DNA of 64,000 bases. Source: Glandiceps talaboti (taxonomy: Eukaryota; Hemichordata; Enteropneusta; Spengelidae). Location of the stretch: positions 15,502,342-15,566,341 of the forward strand of contig NC_135549.1 of the NCBI RefSeq assembly GCF_964340395.1, written 5' to 3'. Position numbers and translations under genes: made by a program. Positions 1 to 10,999 of this stretch are shown one piece after another; the stretch's first letter is position 1; every line of letters begins with the position of its first letter. Under the pieces are notes generated by a model. The model had not been told where the DNA came from and ran no database searches. It saw only the letters and a list, made by a program, of their open reading frames with translations.

Positions 1-359
1 TGTAACGTTTTGTAAAACTAGTTTGACTATGAATAATACTCGTAATATCGTACACCCTGAATGGCATTGAATCACATGTTGGTAAAACATATTTGTGTAG
101 CAGTACACATAGTATGGTGCAATAAATCCAATCAAAATTGATTTTTGAGTCCGCACCCAAAACTCGGAGCCTAAATGCAATCAAGATTTTAACCGGTTAC
201 TATACTACGTATGGACGCAACCGACCTGTAATTAACATGTACAGTGTCTAATTATTGGTATTTTAACCATTTTCAGTGAATACATTGTCTATTGTGTTAT
301 CTACAAAATACTAGTCGAGTTACAGCTAGCATGGCTAGTGCAGGTACAAAAAAACTTAC

Positions 360-584
360 TCCGTTCATCTCCAGGTCGCCTTCCTCTGATTTGAGGTCTG
401 TTGGTTCTCTGTAGTTGTTGTTGTTCATTTGGATCATTGGAACGAATAGCTACACAAACACAGCAGAGGCAAACTCCGAATACGGAGAGTAGAGAAACAA
501 CGCTTGCCACTATGATGACACGTGTGGTGTAACTTTCGTCAACGTAGACCAAATTAGCCTCTGTTGTTGAAGGTTCCTTTTTAT
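360..584 (-). CDS. Gene A transmembrane exon
   Basis: This exon encodes the membrane-spanning segment of gene A. Read on the minus strand, it follows a pyrimidine-rich tract and a TTTCAG acceptor and ends at a GTAAGT donor. Both introns are phase 1 and the exon is 225 nt (75 codons). The encoded piece starts with a short polar extracellular stalk (about residues 1-21). A hydrophobic helix follows at about residues 23-47 and ends in a cysteine cluster, CLCCVCVAIR. After it comes a basic, Gln/Arg-rich cytoplasmic start. The Cys-rich inner leaflet edge closely resembles that of gene C (CMCCVCLAVR), which supports paralogy; such cysteines are often palmitoylated in other proteins (inference). An ORF running further upstream in this frame is intronic low-complexity translation. 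Confidence 0.85.
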
Positions 585-1053
585 CTGAAACGTTATAAGT
601 TTGACTAGGTAATAGTAAAACTGACTTAAAAGGCAATTCAGGTAGTGTTTGTAAGGAAGGGAGAGAGAAGGGGGGGGGGGAGAAGAAGAAGGAGAGGGAG
701 GGGGTGTTGGGGAGCAGAGGGTGTGGTGGGAGTAGGGATGTTGGTAAGGAGGAGAGACTAGCGAATAAAACTGGAGGTAATGACAACGACATCTTATCGT
801 TCATGAAAACGATGAGTCAGTGACAGGGACAAACTATCATGTATTACGGCAAACTACTTGTAAATCACAACAATGTCAACGCGTTGACAAAAAAAACCCT
901 GAATTTTAGACGAACATATTAGGTAACAAAATATGTTGCAAATTGATCAAGACATCAATAGTTGACATATACGACAGACTTGAAAATTAGACCACAGGAC
1001 ATCACAGTTGTGTTCTTAGATAGAATTGTAATAAACAAAGAGAAGTTAGTTAC
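585..1053 (-). other. Gene A intron between EGF and TM exons
   Basis: This intron holds a purine-rich plus-strand tract at about 655-720, with a run of ten G. On the coding (minus) strand it reads as a long polypyrimidine stretch just upstream of the TM-exon acceptor, as expected for splicing. Nothing else is recognisable here. Confidence 0.6.
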
Positions 1054-1176
1054 CATGGTGTGTGATGAGTTCACAAAAGTTTCCATGGTAACCGTCATCA
1101 CATGAACAAAATCCAGAAATACAAATCCCATTATAGTTGCAATCATCATTATTGGAGCAGCCAGTCCCAGGAGACT
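1054..1176 (-). CDS. Gene A EGF-like exon, membrane-proximal
   Basis: A complete EGF-like module is carried on one exon of 123 nt (41 codons) with phase-1 introns on both sides. The acceptor is TTCCAG and the donor is GTAACT. The six cysteines follow C-X5-C-X5-C-X4-C-X1-C-X8-C, with the conserved aromatic/glycine pair (GYHGNFC) between Cys5 and Cys6, as in EGF domains. It has the same length and Cys spacing as the next upstream exon (5107-5229), so the two probably arose by exon duplication. It lacks the calcium-binding Asp/Asn consensus. The module lies directly before the TM exon. The binding partner is unknown. Confidence 0.88.
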
Positions 1177-1574
1177 CTGGAACGAACAAAAGAGGATATT
1201 GCAGGACATTACGATACTTTAATCTACGATTAGATAAATCAATCATTAATGCATAAATGACAAATGACCTATATGACCTACAGGTTTTTGATTTCGGAAA
1301 CATATAGTATTAAACGTAGAGTATATAACGTAGAAGAAAATTAGATAATTGGTCTGGATTTAACTGAATGTAATGGGATTCATTCAAAATAGAAAAGAGA
1401 ACATTAAATGTAACGAGAAGAGTCGTCATCACTTGTAACAGGCTAAGGGTTGGGGGCTATTCACGTGACTGTGTGGACAGACGAATCTAGTATCGGATGA
1501 ATGCTACTGTTCTCTCTAAATATATCAATTCAGTTTGTACTATAAATTTCATATCCATTTGCACGAATGTTTGT

Positions 1575-1789
1575 ACATACATACATACATACATACATAC
1601 ATACATACATACATACATACATACATACATACATACATACATACATGCATACATACATACACACATACACACATACATACATACATACATACATACATAC
1701 ATGCATACACAAATACATACATACATACATACATACATACATACATACATACGTACACACACACACACATACATACATACATACATACA

Positions 1790-1823
<34 letters not shown>

Positions 1824-1888
1824 CGTACGTACGTACATGCGTGCGTGCGTACGTGCGTGCATGTGTGTGCGCGTGCGCGCGTGTGTAA
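1575..1888. repeat. (CATA)n compound microsatellite
   Basis: More than 200 bp of CATA repeats with interspersed CACA units. It degrades at the right end into ACGT, GCGT and GTGC alternating purine-pyrimidine units (about 1821-1888). The six-frame ORFs here are repeat translations, not genes. Confidence 0.97.
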
Positions 1889-2428
1889 TATAGGAGATAC
1901 CACTGACATTCAAAAGTAAGAAATGTATACCGAATACCAAATACAACAATAAGTGAAAAGTTCAAATATGGGCTTAACCTCATAAGCGAGTATGCTAACG
2001 ATTAAAGACCCACGTAGTAACTAGCAATGAAACTATATATCGATCACTGTTCATAAAAAAATACATATTTCAAAAATAAACGAATAGATTAAAGTATGCA
2101 AGTACTGTGAACTGAAATACAAACTTGAATTAAAATACATGGTCGATCAGAAGACTATACACGCAAAAGTCCCCCAACGTATAGTAGGCCCTCGTTATAA
2201 ATTACCATTGTACCATGGGTATTATAACAAGGATGGTTGTAGATTTATGTGTTTTGATAAGAGAAGTCTTGTAAATTACTATGCTAATAATTTAGATGAA
2301 TAATGTAGATTTATAGATACGTGTAGAATTAACTTATCAAATCTTTTGTATTTGATGTTTTAGCTATGCTACTGTAATGACTGCCACTTACATGGACTAA
2401 ACAACAACAATAATCAATGGCAACAAAA

Positions 2429-2455
2429 ACGACGACGACGACGACGACGACGACG

Positions 2456-2492
<37 letters not shown>
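2429..2492. repeat. (ACG)n then (AAC)n trinucleotide repeat
   Basis: About nine ACG/GAC units pass directly into about twelve AAC units. The plus-strand ORF across it is a poly-Thr artefact. Confidence 0.95.
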
Positions 2493-2493
<1 letters not shown>

Positions 2494-3041
2494 ATTAATA
2501 ACAAAGACGACAACAACGTACGATGACTACGGCGACAACAATATGGGAGTCTTCAGTAGTTACAAGGGGAGGGCCGGGGAAAATCAGGTCCCGTTGAGTA
2601 ACATACTCTCCCCCGTTAAAATATCAAAAATGTGGTTTAATTGCTGTCAGACATGGAAAAAGACACTAGTCCTAGGATCAATGATTTCAAGGAATTAATC
2701 CCAATGCTGCCACTGAAAGTTTAAAGGTACTGATTATTTCCCAATTACTACCAAGAAAGTGAATTTGAGTGAAGGCAGTGCATTAATCATACCTGTGTTT
2801 GGATCTCAATAGCTAGCTGAGCTGAAGGCCAGAACATTATATCGCTAACACTTGATGGGCACACTTCCGACATTGTTGGGACCAATACAAGGTCAACATC
2901 TCCATAACATTATCCATAATAACTTATCAAAGTTTACTCCTGTGAGACCCACTTCTCTGCTTACATCACAGCTGACAATCAATTCACTGCATGGTTGTCA
3001 ACAGCGATTTGATTGACATGGTCTGATACTGTGGTACTTCA

Positions 3042-3074
3042 ACCTAACCCTAAATTTAACCCTAACCCTAACCG
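3042..3074. repeat. Short interstitial telomere-like (CCCTAA) stretch
   Basis: Four CCTAACCC-type units interrupted by one degenerate AAATTT spacer, matching the TTAGGG metazoan telomere motif on the complementary strand. It is too short to be a real telomere; it may be a repair relic or chance. Confidence 0.6.
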
Positions 3075-4851
3075 ATTTGGCAGCAGTGAGATGTTGAACC
3101 GATAGCAGTTAAATCAAACGAAATCAACCCCCCTGATCCTCCTTTACTTGACGGGGTCGAAATTATGGCATGTCAAATATACAACATGTATTACATTGCA
3201 ATCCCTGTATGGTCAATGGATATGGATTTCTTGCAGGGAGCTGTTAATTTCACCTCAATTATTCAACCTATATACAAAGTCATCCTAAGTTATTCGTTAT
3301 CAAATATATGAATTTAGCTTCGACTAATACAGCTACACAGGGCTACATATTGATTTCCATTTTTTTTAGATTAACTTAACACATTAAGAACTGACATATA
3401 TGAAACTACGAGTTCGTCAACTTTCTTTTGGTTTACATCTTTAGACTCGACTGTTACGGTAACACGTTAATCAAGTAATAATTACGTGTTTCAGTAGGAT
3501 AGGTAACTTTATATAGTTTTTCTTGTGACCATTAAACGTGTTTGAAAATGTCTTTAGGGTAATCTATAGGTTAGTTCATATGTTTTATAGGTTGCATTTG
3601 TACTTAAACCATTGTCATGCCGGTATCGTACAAGATGATTTAAGATAATTGTATTCCTCCCAATTTGAACATCTTAACTCAATTTGAACATCTTAACTCA
3701 TACAGGATGTAGTTCAGAGGATTGATGTCGCAAATACGACAAATATACCGATTTAGTAGCAACAGTGTGTTTGTGTGTGTTGCGACTTTTCCTATACAAA
3801 CTGTCAATACAATACCTTCCCGGAAATATCAAATTGATCCGTTTTTGAACGAATGAAACACCTGCAGAATCAAAGTACGCGCCAAACTCATAATTATAAC
3901 GTGAAACAAGCTGGTGTACGTGTAGCATATTGCGTCAATTGGTTGCAGGATGTATTGCCATATCCCTCGAATTTTCAGAAGTTAATATATTGTCGTCGTG
4001 AGAACAGGTCTTCATAGAACATATCGGGGTTAGCTATTTCACATACCTTGGAGAGATATGTGTGGATAATTACGTCATGGCATTGTATACTGAGGAACTC
4101 CGAAATGCGTCACCGTGGTTCTTGTAGGTGTAACGCAACATTTAAGCTCACATTCTTAACGAACAAAAAGTGATTTTTTTTTTAAAAGAGAAAAGGGTAC
4201 CTTGTTACACCATCTCTTCTGCTGACTTCACTATATTGGTCACGATTTATGCAAATACATTTATTTTAAGTCTCACTATGTGATACTGTATGTAGAAACT
4301 TTAGTTATATATAGTGTTGATTCTAAAAGTCATTGATATATGGGTTACTCATATAGATGAGAATTGGGTACCACTACTATACGTCATGTCCGGTCTCCGT
4401 ATGTATATGTTGCTTCCACGTCTATTGATACATTATTCATACATTTTTTTTAATAAGTGGTATATTTATCCAAATGCTAACCTGTCATGACAAGGTGAAA
4501 AATATCACCAATGAATAGTTTGATTACCTTTGTTTATAAGTGATTACTTGTTATTTCTCAGCTTGTTTACAAATCACTTTACATATAATAACAAATTTTT
4601 ACACATTTGTTATAGTTTCAAATTGCTTTTCAATTTAAACATGGACTTGGTCTCGCCTCCATTGAATTGGGAACAGCGCCCTCTCATCCGTGCAATAATT
4701 TGCGGTATCACGTCCACGCACACTTAGGACAAATAAGGTGCAGTTGTGAGAATTGTTGATCAATTATTTTCACTCAAACAATGGGCAAAGTAATGCTATT
4801 CTAAAGCATTTGAACGCTCCATAGTGTATATGATAAAACGTCAGTCTGTAT

Positions 4852-4941
4852 GGACCGGATATGGACCGTTAGTACGGCTTACTCCCAAGGTCGGGCCTTT
4901 AATTTGGTACAACTTCAATTCGCAAAACCCATATCCGGTCC
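4852..4941. repeat. 13-bp perfect inverted repeat
   Basis: GGACCGGATATGG at 4852-4864 is repeated in exact reverse complement at 4929-4941, with about 64 bp between. It could be the termini of a very short non-autonomous element or a stem-loop. No clear target duplication is seen. Confidence 0.6.
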
Positions 4942-5106
4942 TCAATGATTAGAAAACATGCTAAAGTTGTTTTATTAATTAAAAATAAAAAAACACATAA
5001 GCCATTCCTCATCTATAATATTCACATCACTTACATCTAATTGCATTCACTATCAAGGGATAGTCAAAGTATTGGCAGTTCAATTAGGGGCCAGCGACAC
5101 ACTTAC

Positions 5107-5229
5107 CATATTCGCATCGAAAACCATAGAATGCATCAGCACAGAGACATATGTTAAAAACACAGGTACCGCCATTTTTACAACCATCGGCTGCATCACA
5201 CCCTGTGGACCAATCAGTAGTATTTGATT
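5107..5229 (-). CDS. Gene A EGF-like exon, distal
   Basis: Single-exon EGF module of 123 nt (41 codons) with phase-1 introns on both sides. The acceptor is CATTACAG and the donor is a strong GTAAGT. Cysteine spacing is C-X5-C-X5-C-X4-C-X1-C-X8-C, containing the EGF signatures KNGGTC and AFYGFRC. An N-glycosylation sequon (NTT) lies in the linker before Cys1. It splices in frame to the EGF exon at 1054-1176. Extracellular location is inferred from its position upstream of the TM exon. A longer reading frame starting at a Met a few residues upstream is intronic and is not used as a start. Confidence 0.88.
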
Positions 5230-5647
5230 CTGTAATGAAAAAGGAATTAGATGAGATTTGTAACAAAATAAACCCGTTCGATGTAAAGCGTTATTTATAG
5301 CATTCGTATATCAGCAGTGCAGTTCCAAAGGCTTTGTTTATCATTTCCATTAAATACGTAATCCGGTTTTCTCCCTTATTCAGCATCAAGTTAACCTGTT
5401 ATGACAAGGTAGCTGGGAAAGAGGAAGGTGAAAAATATCACCAATGCATACTACATGGCTCTTTCAAATTGTTTTCCTGTACATGTAATAAACGCATTCG
5501 CATTTGTCCTGATGGTACTCAACAACAATACTGGTGTAATTTACAACTATATAAGAAATGCTCAGTCTGTTTATGTTCTATCTATTTTATTCAGATGCAT
5601 GTTATTATGATTCATTACTGAAAAATATCATCAACTGAAATCAATTA

Positions 5648-5666
5648 CCCCCCCCCCCCCCCCCCT
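5648..5666. repeat. Poly-C run
   Basis: About 18 consecutive C on the plus strand; its length is likely to be unreliable in assembly. Confidence 0.9.
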
Positions 5667-6041
5667 CTAATAGGCTAATGTTATGATATCTTAAAACCAT
5701 GCCGCCGCTTTGAATAAATGCAATTATTTCATCACTTCGGATGAAACTGAAATCGCATGGAGCAAGGATATAACAATTTTACGACAAATCCGAAAATTCA
5801 TCTTCATTACCATCATTAGTGTACGGTATTTAGAATGAGCGACAAGTACGTTAATGTAAAATGTGATCATCGGGGAAGTTATTCCTATATCAACGTGACA
5901 GGCGAATGACCCCAATTATAATTAAATTGGAAGGGTTTCAAAGAAGGCTTTCTAATATTGTGCATTCAGAAACATTGCCAGAACAGTTTGTTTAGAGGCG
6001 ATCTTTTTCGTTGACTTAAACTGTCCTGCAAGACAGACTTC

Positions 6042-6412
6042 TGAAATGATACAAGCGCCTCAGGTCAGAAGTCATTACGTTTCAATCTGAAACAAGCGCC
6101 TCGGGGCAGAAGTCATTACGTTTCATTCAATGAAACAAGCGCCTCAGGTCAGAATTCATTACGTTTCACTCAATGAAACAAGCGCCTCAGGTCAGAAGTC
6201 ATTACGTTTCACTCAATGAAACCAGCTCCTCGGAGCAGAATTATTAACATTTCATTCAATGAAACAAGTTCCACAGGACAGAATTCGTAACGTTTCACTA
6301 AATGAAACGACTCCTCGTGACAGAATTCGTGACGTTTGACTCAATGAAACAAACTCTTCGTGACAGAATGTATTACGTTTCACTCAATGAAACAAGCTGC
6401 CCGTAGCAGACT
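6042..6412. repeat. 43-bp minisatellite, nine units
   Basis: Units begin with GAAACAAGCGCCTC-like sequence at 6042, 6089, 6132, 6175, 6218, 6261, 6304, 6346 and 6389. The spacing is 43 bp except the first (47) and one of 42. The cores at 6089-6260 are most alike and later units diverge. Each junction forms a near-perfect palindrome of the type GTTTCATTCAATGAAAC. There is no coding frame through the array. Confidence 0.93.
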
Positions 6413-6788
6413 TTACAATAATTTTTCCTGTCAACCTTGTTTGGGTAGCATTTTCTAGACACAATAAGTACCATAGAAGCTTATGGAAATAAATTGAACC
6501 CCAAGACGGAAATCTGGCAAATTTACTATAAATTAACTTTACTTGACAAATGAGTGTTTCAAATAGCCATATTTGGAAAATGTCGGTAAATAGAGATGCA
6601 ATCTTTCCTATATATGGAGTGTACCTTGAATAGCATAATAAATGGATGGGTGAATGAATTTTGAAAATATAATTATATACAATTCGAATAAACATCACAT
6701 GAATAAATATGTTTACAGAGATAGAGGATAGAATTGACTTCATTTAATTAAATTCCATTCCTAGTCAGATCTGTAGTTTAATTATTAT

Positions 6789-7099
6789 AGGGGAACGCCA
6801 TGCCAGGAAATATGTGTCTTTTCATACTTTTGGTTCTGGAGAGTCATTTCATGATTTCACATCACATAATTTTACTCAATTACCAAAAAACCCACCAAAT
6901 TGAAACTCTATTTCACCTCCATTGTTCTTAAAATGACCCACCGTTGCATCATGGGACATACCTACATATTTACTATAGTTGCACATTGAATATTGGTAAT
7001 AAAAGGTAATAAGCACGGAGAAGTCATGAATATCCAGTGTGCATTTAATAAAAAATATGATTTTGAAAATACATTGATGTCCTGGAATGGCGTTCCCCT
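6789..7099. mobile_element. MITE-like element with 20-bp terminal inverted repeats
   Basis: The left end AGGGGAACGCCATGCCAGGA (6789-6808) is mirrored at 7080-7099 with one mismatch. The 311-bp interior is AT-rich and non-coding. This matches a miniature non-autonomous DNA transposon. A target-site duplication is not obvious. It lies upstream of the recognised gene A exons. Confidence 0.72.
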
Positions 7100-8250
7100 T
7101 TTAGTCAATTTTAGTCGGTTTTAAATATTCCAAGGCTTAAATGGATGTCAGCATAATTGACTATTAGTGTGTTTATTATTACTGGTCAAAAAGCAAACAT
7201 GTTCAAAACAGCGCAAATGGTAGCGAATGGTGGTTGACTCCATATTTGAAATTTGTACCGATTCTGTAGTCTAACCAATTTCGTCATTTCTGCCTATAAA
7301 CAAACGTGATCGGTACATGCATACGAACCAGCTCAGATGAATACTTTAATTATATATGATCTCAGTGTACTCTCTAGTTAATAAACTCGCCGAGAAAGAA
7401 TCGTAGGTGATAACTGAGTTCAAACCGGTAAAGTCTAACTTACTCTTTGTCGTCATAACAACCAGGCAGTGAGACAACAAGATGATGGAAGGTAAAAATG
7501 TAACCATGGCAACAACCCAGTATCAGTTTCCTGTGGAGGGAAATCGTATATCAGTGCATGATCAATTAAATAAATGTACCCAACATCAATCAAATATGCA
7601 CACGGTTAAATGTCGATATAGATCCTTTTGGTATTTTTACCCATATTTTTTTCTTTACAAATAAAGTGACGTGTTTGTTTGATACTGTATGATAAAGATG
7701 ATTATGATGTATATAACACGAATTCAAGTTATGTGATCTCATCATTTTCTACAAGACCCAACACAAATACAGATGTCGTGTATTAATTACGTATCAACAA
7801 ATTACATATACAGCATACAGTCTCAATAGTGTCTGGTATACCTATATTAAGTGTATTGTTACTCTCTAGTGATTCAGACATTGGAATTGCAATGTCAGAG
7901 GTAGACAGCTTATAGCTCTCAGCGGAGGCAGCGGTAATACCTCGCGTTTTATGTTGTCTATCGAGGTGTTTTTGCGAGCACTTTCTCCGCTGTCATGAAT
8001 GAACGCGTTCATGTTTGTCACGTCTTTTTTATTTATTTAATTTCTCACCAACTAGACCAAGATTCGCACTAATCTCTAGACATGCGATGAAAGTGTCACC
8101 GTTTTAACCCCTTCAGGTGTGTCTCACTTAAAAGAAAAAATGTTAAATCTTCTAGAGAGCAACGTTACCTTAACCTTTGAACCTTTACTTGTCAGAGCTA
8201 TGAATAAACTGAATTAGTACGTCTAAAATTAAACGAAAAATCATAGAAAC
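7100..8250. other. Non-coding stretch, nothing recognised
   Basis: AT-rich sequence upstream of the recognised gene A exons. The ORFs are short and lack Cys-rich modules, splice-site support or codon structure. Confidence 0.5.
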
Positions 8251-8384
8251 CTTTCCGAACGGAGAACTCTGATTACAATTATGCCATGAAAACCTTGCTG
8301 GGTGAAATACACAGTTATTTCTACTATTCCTGTCAGTAGTTAACTGACTGCCTCCCATATGGTGTACAGAATTACATTTGACTC
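8251..8384 (-). CDS. Possible exon, unassigned (gene A ectodomain candidate)
   Basis: Weak candidate. On the minus strand a good acceptor (TTTCTGTTCACATAG) precedes 134 nt open in the phase-1 frame. The translation has three cysteines and several Asn/Ser residues, and the segment ends at AAAG before GTTTCT. It enters in phase 1 and leaves in phase 0, so it does not join directly to the EGF exon at 5229. It lies in the interval where gene A amino-terminal exons are expected. No family is recognised and it may be chance. Confidence 0.2.
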
Positions 8385-8908
8385 CTATGTGAACAGAAAA
8401 TTGCCAGTATAATGAATGCATACAGCGCCCTCTTATGACATGTAGGAACTATCTTTCAATTTAAGAAAGTGAAAATCGCTTTTTTGTTGGAAACGCCCAT
8501 CAAAAGCATTTAGTATAACTATGTGAAATGACATTATCAATGTGTATTACACCTCAACGCTCTAATACGTGCTGTCATTGGTCAGAATCGGATCACATGA
8601 CCTTTAATTATGCAAATTAGTCATTAACATGAACGCAACAGCCATCATATTAATTGGTCTTATGTATCATAATATTATATGTAAATCTAGATGTAATATT
8701 GAACTGCCACTGATGATATATAACCTCATTTGTAACTATGATTAATTATGAAAATTGTTCATCAAGTATGCAAGTCACTCTTGATATCATGAATATATCC
8801 ACGATGTTTGGTGAAATTCTACGCCACCGTTGATTATAGCGTATCACATTGATGAATATTATTATGTTAATTAGTGGTTGATATGTAAATTGTGTATATA
8901 TATATTAT

Positions 8909-8924
8909 ATGTGTCATGACACAT
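8909..8924. repeat. 16-bp perfect palindrome beside (TA)n
   Basis: ATGTGTCATGACACAT is self-complementary and is flanked by TA-rich sequence on both sides. It would extrude as a hairpin with the neighbouring TA tract. Confidence 0.7.

Positions 8925-8926
<2 letters not shown>

Positions 8927-9017
<91 letters not shown>
8927..9017. repeat. (TA)n microsatellite
   Basis: About 90 bp of uninterrupted AT dinucleotides. Confidence 0.97.
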
Positions 9018-9022
<5 letters not shown>

Positions 9023-9145
9023 TCATTAAGTTAGCTGACATTCTAAACAACTATTGACATGTAAACTACTTATTATGCACATTATGCTAATTAGTTTCGA
9101 TGGATTTCGCTAGAAAACTAAATCACCTAAAGCAATTACCGTATA

Positions 9146-9439
9146 AGACAGACAGACATACAAACATACATAAATACACACATACATACATACATACATA
9201 CATACATACATACATACACACACACATACACACATACATACATACACATACATACATACACACATACATACATACATACATACATACACACACATACATA
9301 CATACATACATACATACATACATACATACACACATACATACATACATACATACATACATACATACATACACACACATACATACATACACACATACATACA
9401 TACATACATACATACACACACATACATACATACATACAT

Positions 9440-9478
<39 letters not shown>

Positions 9479-9508
9479 GGCGGGCAGGCAGGCAGGCAGA
9501 CAGTCAGA
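9146..9508. repeat. Compound (CATA)n-(CAGA)n-(GGCA)n microsatellite
   Basis: CAGA units at the left, a long CATA block with CACA interruptions, then CAGA and finally GGCA units at the right. The ORFs in it on both strands are repeat translations. Confidence 0.97.
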
Positions 9509-9914
9509 ACGATAACATAAACTTCCCATTATTGGAGTCATAAAGGATGGGTAACCCAACACCTATCCATATATACTTGAAGTTATTTCAAGTAATGTTG
9601 TACGGAAGTAATCAAATAAAGTGCCTTCTAATTGTAACCCCACTACGTCGAAGAGCACGGTAGTACAACTCATTGTGGTCGTATAGAGACGTATAATCTG
9701 TCATCACTGACCGACAACTTAAACGATTATAGAAATAACATCTTGGGTAATCAACATGAACACTTTTCAATATGGGAAACTTGAGGGAGGTCTGTATAAT
9801 ACATTAGGTGGTTTGTATACATCTTTAAACATTCTCGAATCTTTGTCTAAACACGATAATACTTTCTGGTATAGTTTGACCTGAATAATTTCACTAACAA
9901 TTACAAATGTAAAA

Positions 9915-10085
9915 TTAAATTCCGTTCTCTCTTTTTTTGCATGGCAAGGCAATCGTGCAACTATGGATACAATCTACTCTGAAATTGATAATGTTGGTAC
10001 GAATGTCTTCATCTGTAACATCTGTTGTTTCAGTTAGTGTCATAGTGACTTGCAATGCAGCCTTATTCGAACAGATCAGGTTGCT
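9915..10085 (-). CDS. Coding-like segment, unassigned (gene A candidate)
   Basis: A minus-strand frame open for 56 codons between two stops. It has balanced amino-acid composition, a Thr/Asp-rich first half (TETTDVTDEDIR) and three cysteines in the second half. A possible acceptor AAG lies near 10060 and a possible GTAGAT donor lies inside the frame, but neither is strong. It sits on the right strand and in the right interval for a 5' exon of gene A. No domain is recognised and it may be chance. Confidence 0.25.
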   Translation of the reverse strand, partial: SNLICSNKAALQVTMTLTETTDVTDEDIRTNIINFRVDCIHSCTIALPCKKRENGI

Positions 10086-10403
10086 TTATCATATCATCCA
10101 GATGTCAACAACTCACACTCGCAATATCAGTGATTAATCTAGTTTAGACATGATTAACATAATTCAATTCATCGAGTATAAATGATTGTCAACTTATACA
10201 CCTAAGTCGCAGTCGTACGTTATGTTTGTCAGTCGCCGAAATACCGCGTGGCTATTAGCAGATTATAAGAAGCCACAAATTGATTTAAAGCTGAAAAAAT
10301 TAGAAGAAGAAAAATGATTTAAATACATCATAATGTTACATAAAGAAGGAGGAAAATATATGCATGGGGTTCTCAGCAGACTTGAGTGTAATCTGATGCA
10401 TTT

Positions 10404-10550
10404 AAACTAAGACAGTCACACAGAAAGGTCGTGATTTGTTTACTTGACACGAGCAATGATTTAGATGGGAAATATTTGTGAACTAAGACAGACACACAGA
10501 AAAGTCGTGTTTTGTTTACTTGAGTAATGATTTAGATGGGAAATATTTGT
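10404..10550. repeat. Tandem duplication, about 77-bp unit
   Basis: The segment beginning AACTAAGACAG at 10404 is repeated from 10481, with a 7-bp deletion and a few substitutions in the second copy. The plus-strand ORF at 10520-10720 starts inside the second copy and has no other support. Confidence 0.85.
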
Positions 10551-10809
10551 GTCGGGGTGTGACAATTTATGCATCATGCACTGTTAACGATATATCTGTC
10601 CTTGAAAACAGTGAACAGAGAAATATGGTTTACCGTGGGCTATACATGCTATGGTATGATGATGACGAACATTTTATTACACTAACACCTTTTTGCATGA
10701 TAAGTTCAAACGTAAATTGAGACCTCGTTCGTTGGCATTCTTCGTACGTAATAAATCAGTTATGTACCGCTCAAAACCTCGAAAAGTTATCTAGGGTACA
10801 GTGCAATAG

Positions 10810-10942
<133 letters not shown>

Positions 10943-10999
10943 AGACGTCAACATATATATACATACATACATACCACTTCTGCCGTCAGGTATGCCTAA

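Larger units (their letters stand above)
1177..5106 (-). other. Gene A intron
   Basis: An intron of about 3.9 kb between the two EGF exons. It contains the (CATA)n array at 1575-1888, the (ACG/AAC)n trinucleotide tract at 2429-2492, a short telomere-like stretch at 3042-3074 and a 13-bp inverted repeat at 4852-4941. ORFs inside it (for example 2417-2698 plus and 3698-3928 minus) are low-complexity or lack exon features. Confidence 0.55.
360..5229 (-). other. Gene A, partial: EGF-EGF-TM membrane protein (3 exons seen)
   Basis: This is the gene-level span of the leftmost member of the tandem family. Visible exons in transcript order are EGF 5229-5107, EGF 1176-1054 and TM 584-360. All junctions are phase 1, so they splice in frame. 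The cytoplasmic tail exon must lie beyond the left edge, because the TM exon ends in a good donor and bases 1-353 are intron. The signal peptide and any further amino-terminal modules should lie between 5229 and about 18.5 kb; only weak candidates were found there (8251-8384, 9915-10085, 18436-18540). Orientation, exon order and the TM sequence match genes B and C. Confidence 0.8.

Noticed and set aside
301-804. 167-codon minus ORF taken as a whole
   Set aside because: Only 360-584 lies between splice sites; the upstream Leu/Pro/Ser-rich part is a translated polypyrimidine tract and the downstream part follows a GTAAGT donor.
1487-1983. Five overlapping ORFs on both strands
   Set aside because: All lie in the (CATA)n array; no non-repeat coding sequence.
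2417-2698. 93-codon plus ORF beginning with poly-Thr
   Set aside because: Driven by the (ACG)/(AAC) repeat; the remaining 50 codons have no support.
6042-6412. CRISPR array
   Set aside because: Palindromic junctions at regular spacing, but the intervals are copies of each other rather than unique spacers, and the genome is eukaryotic.
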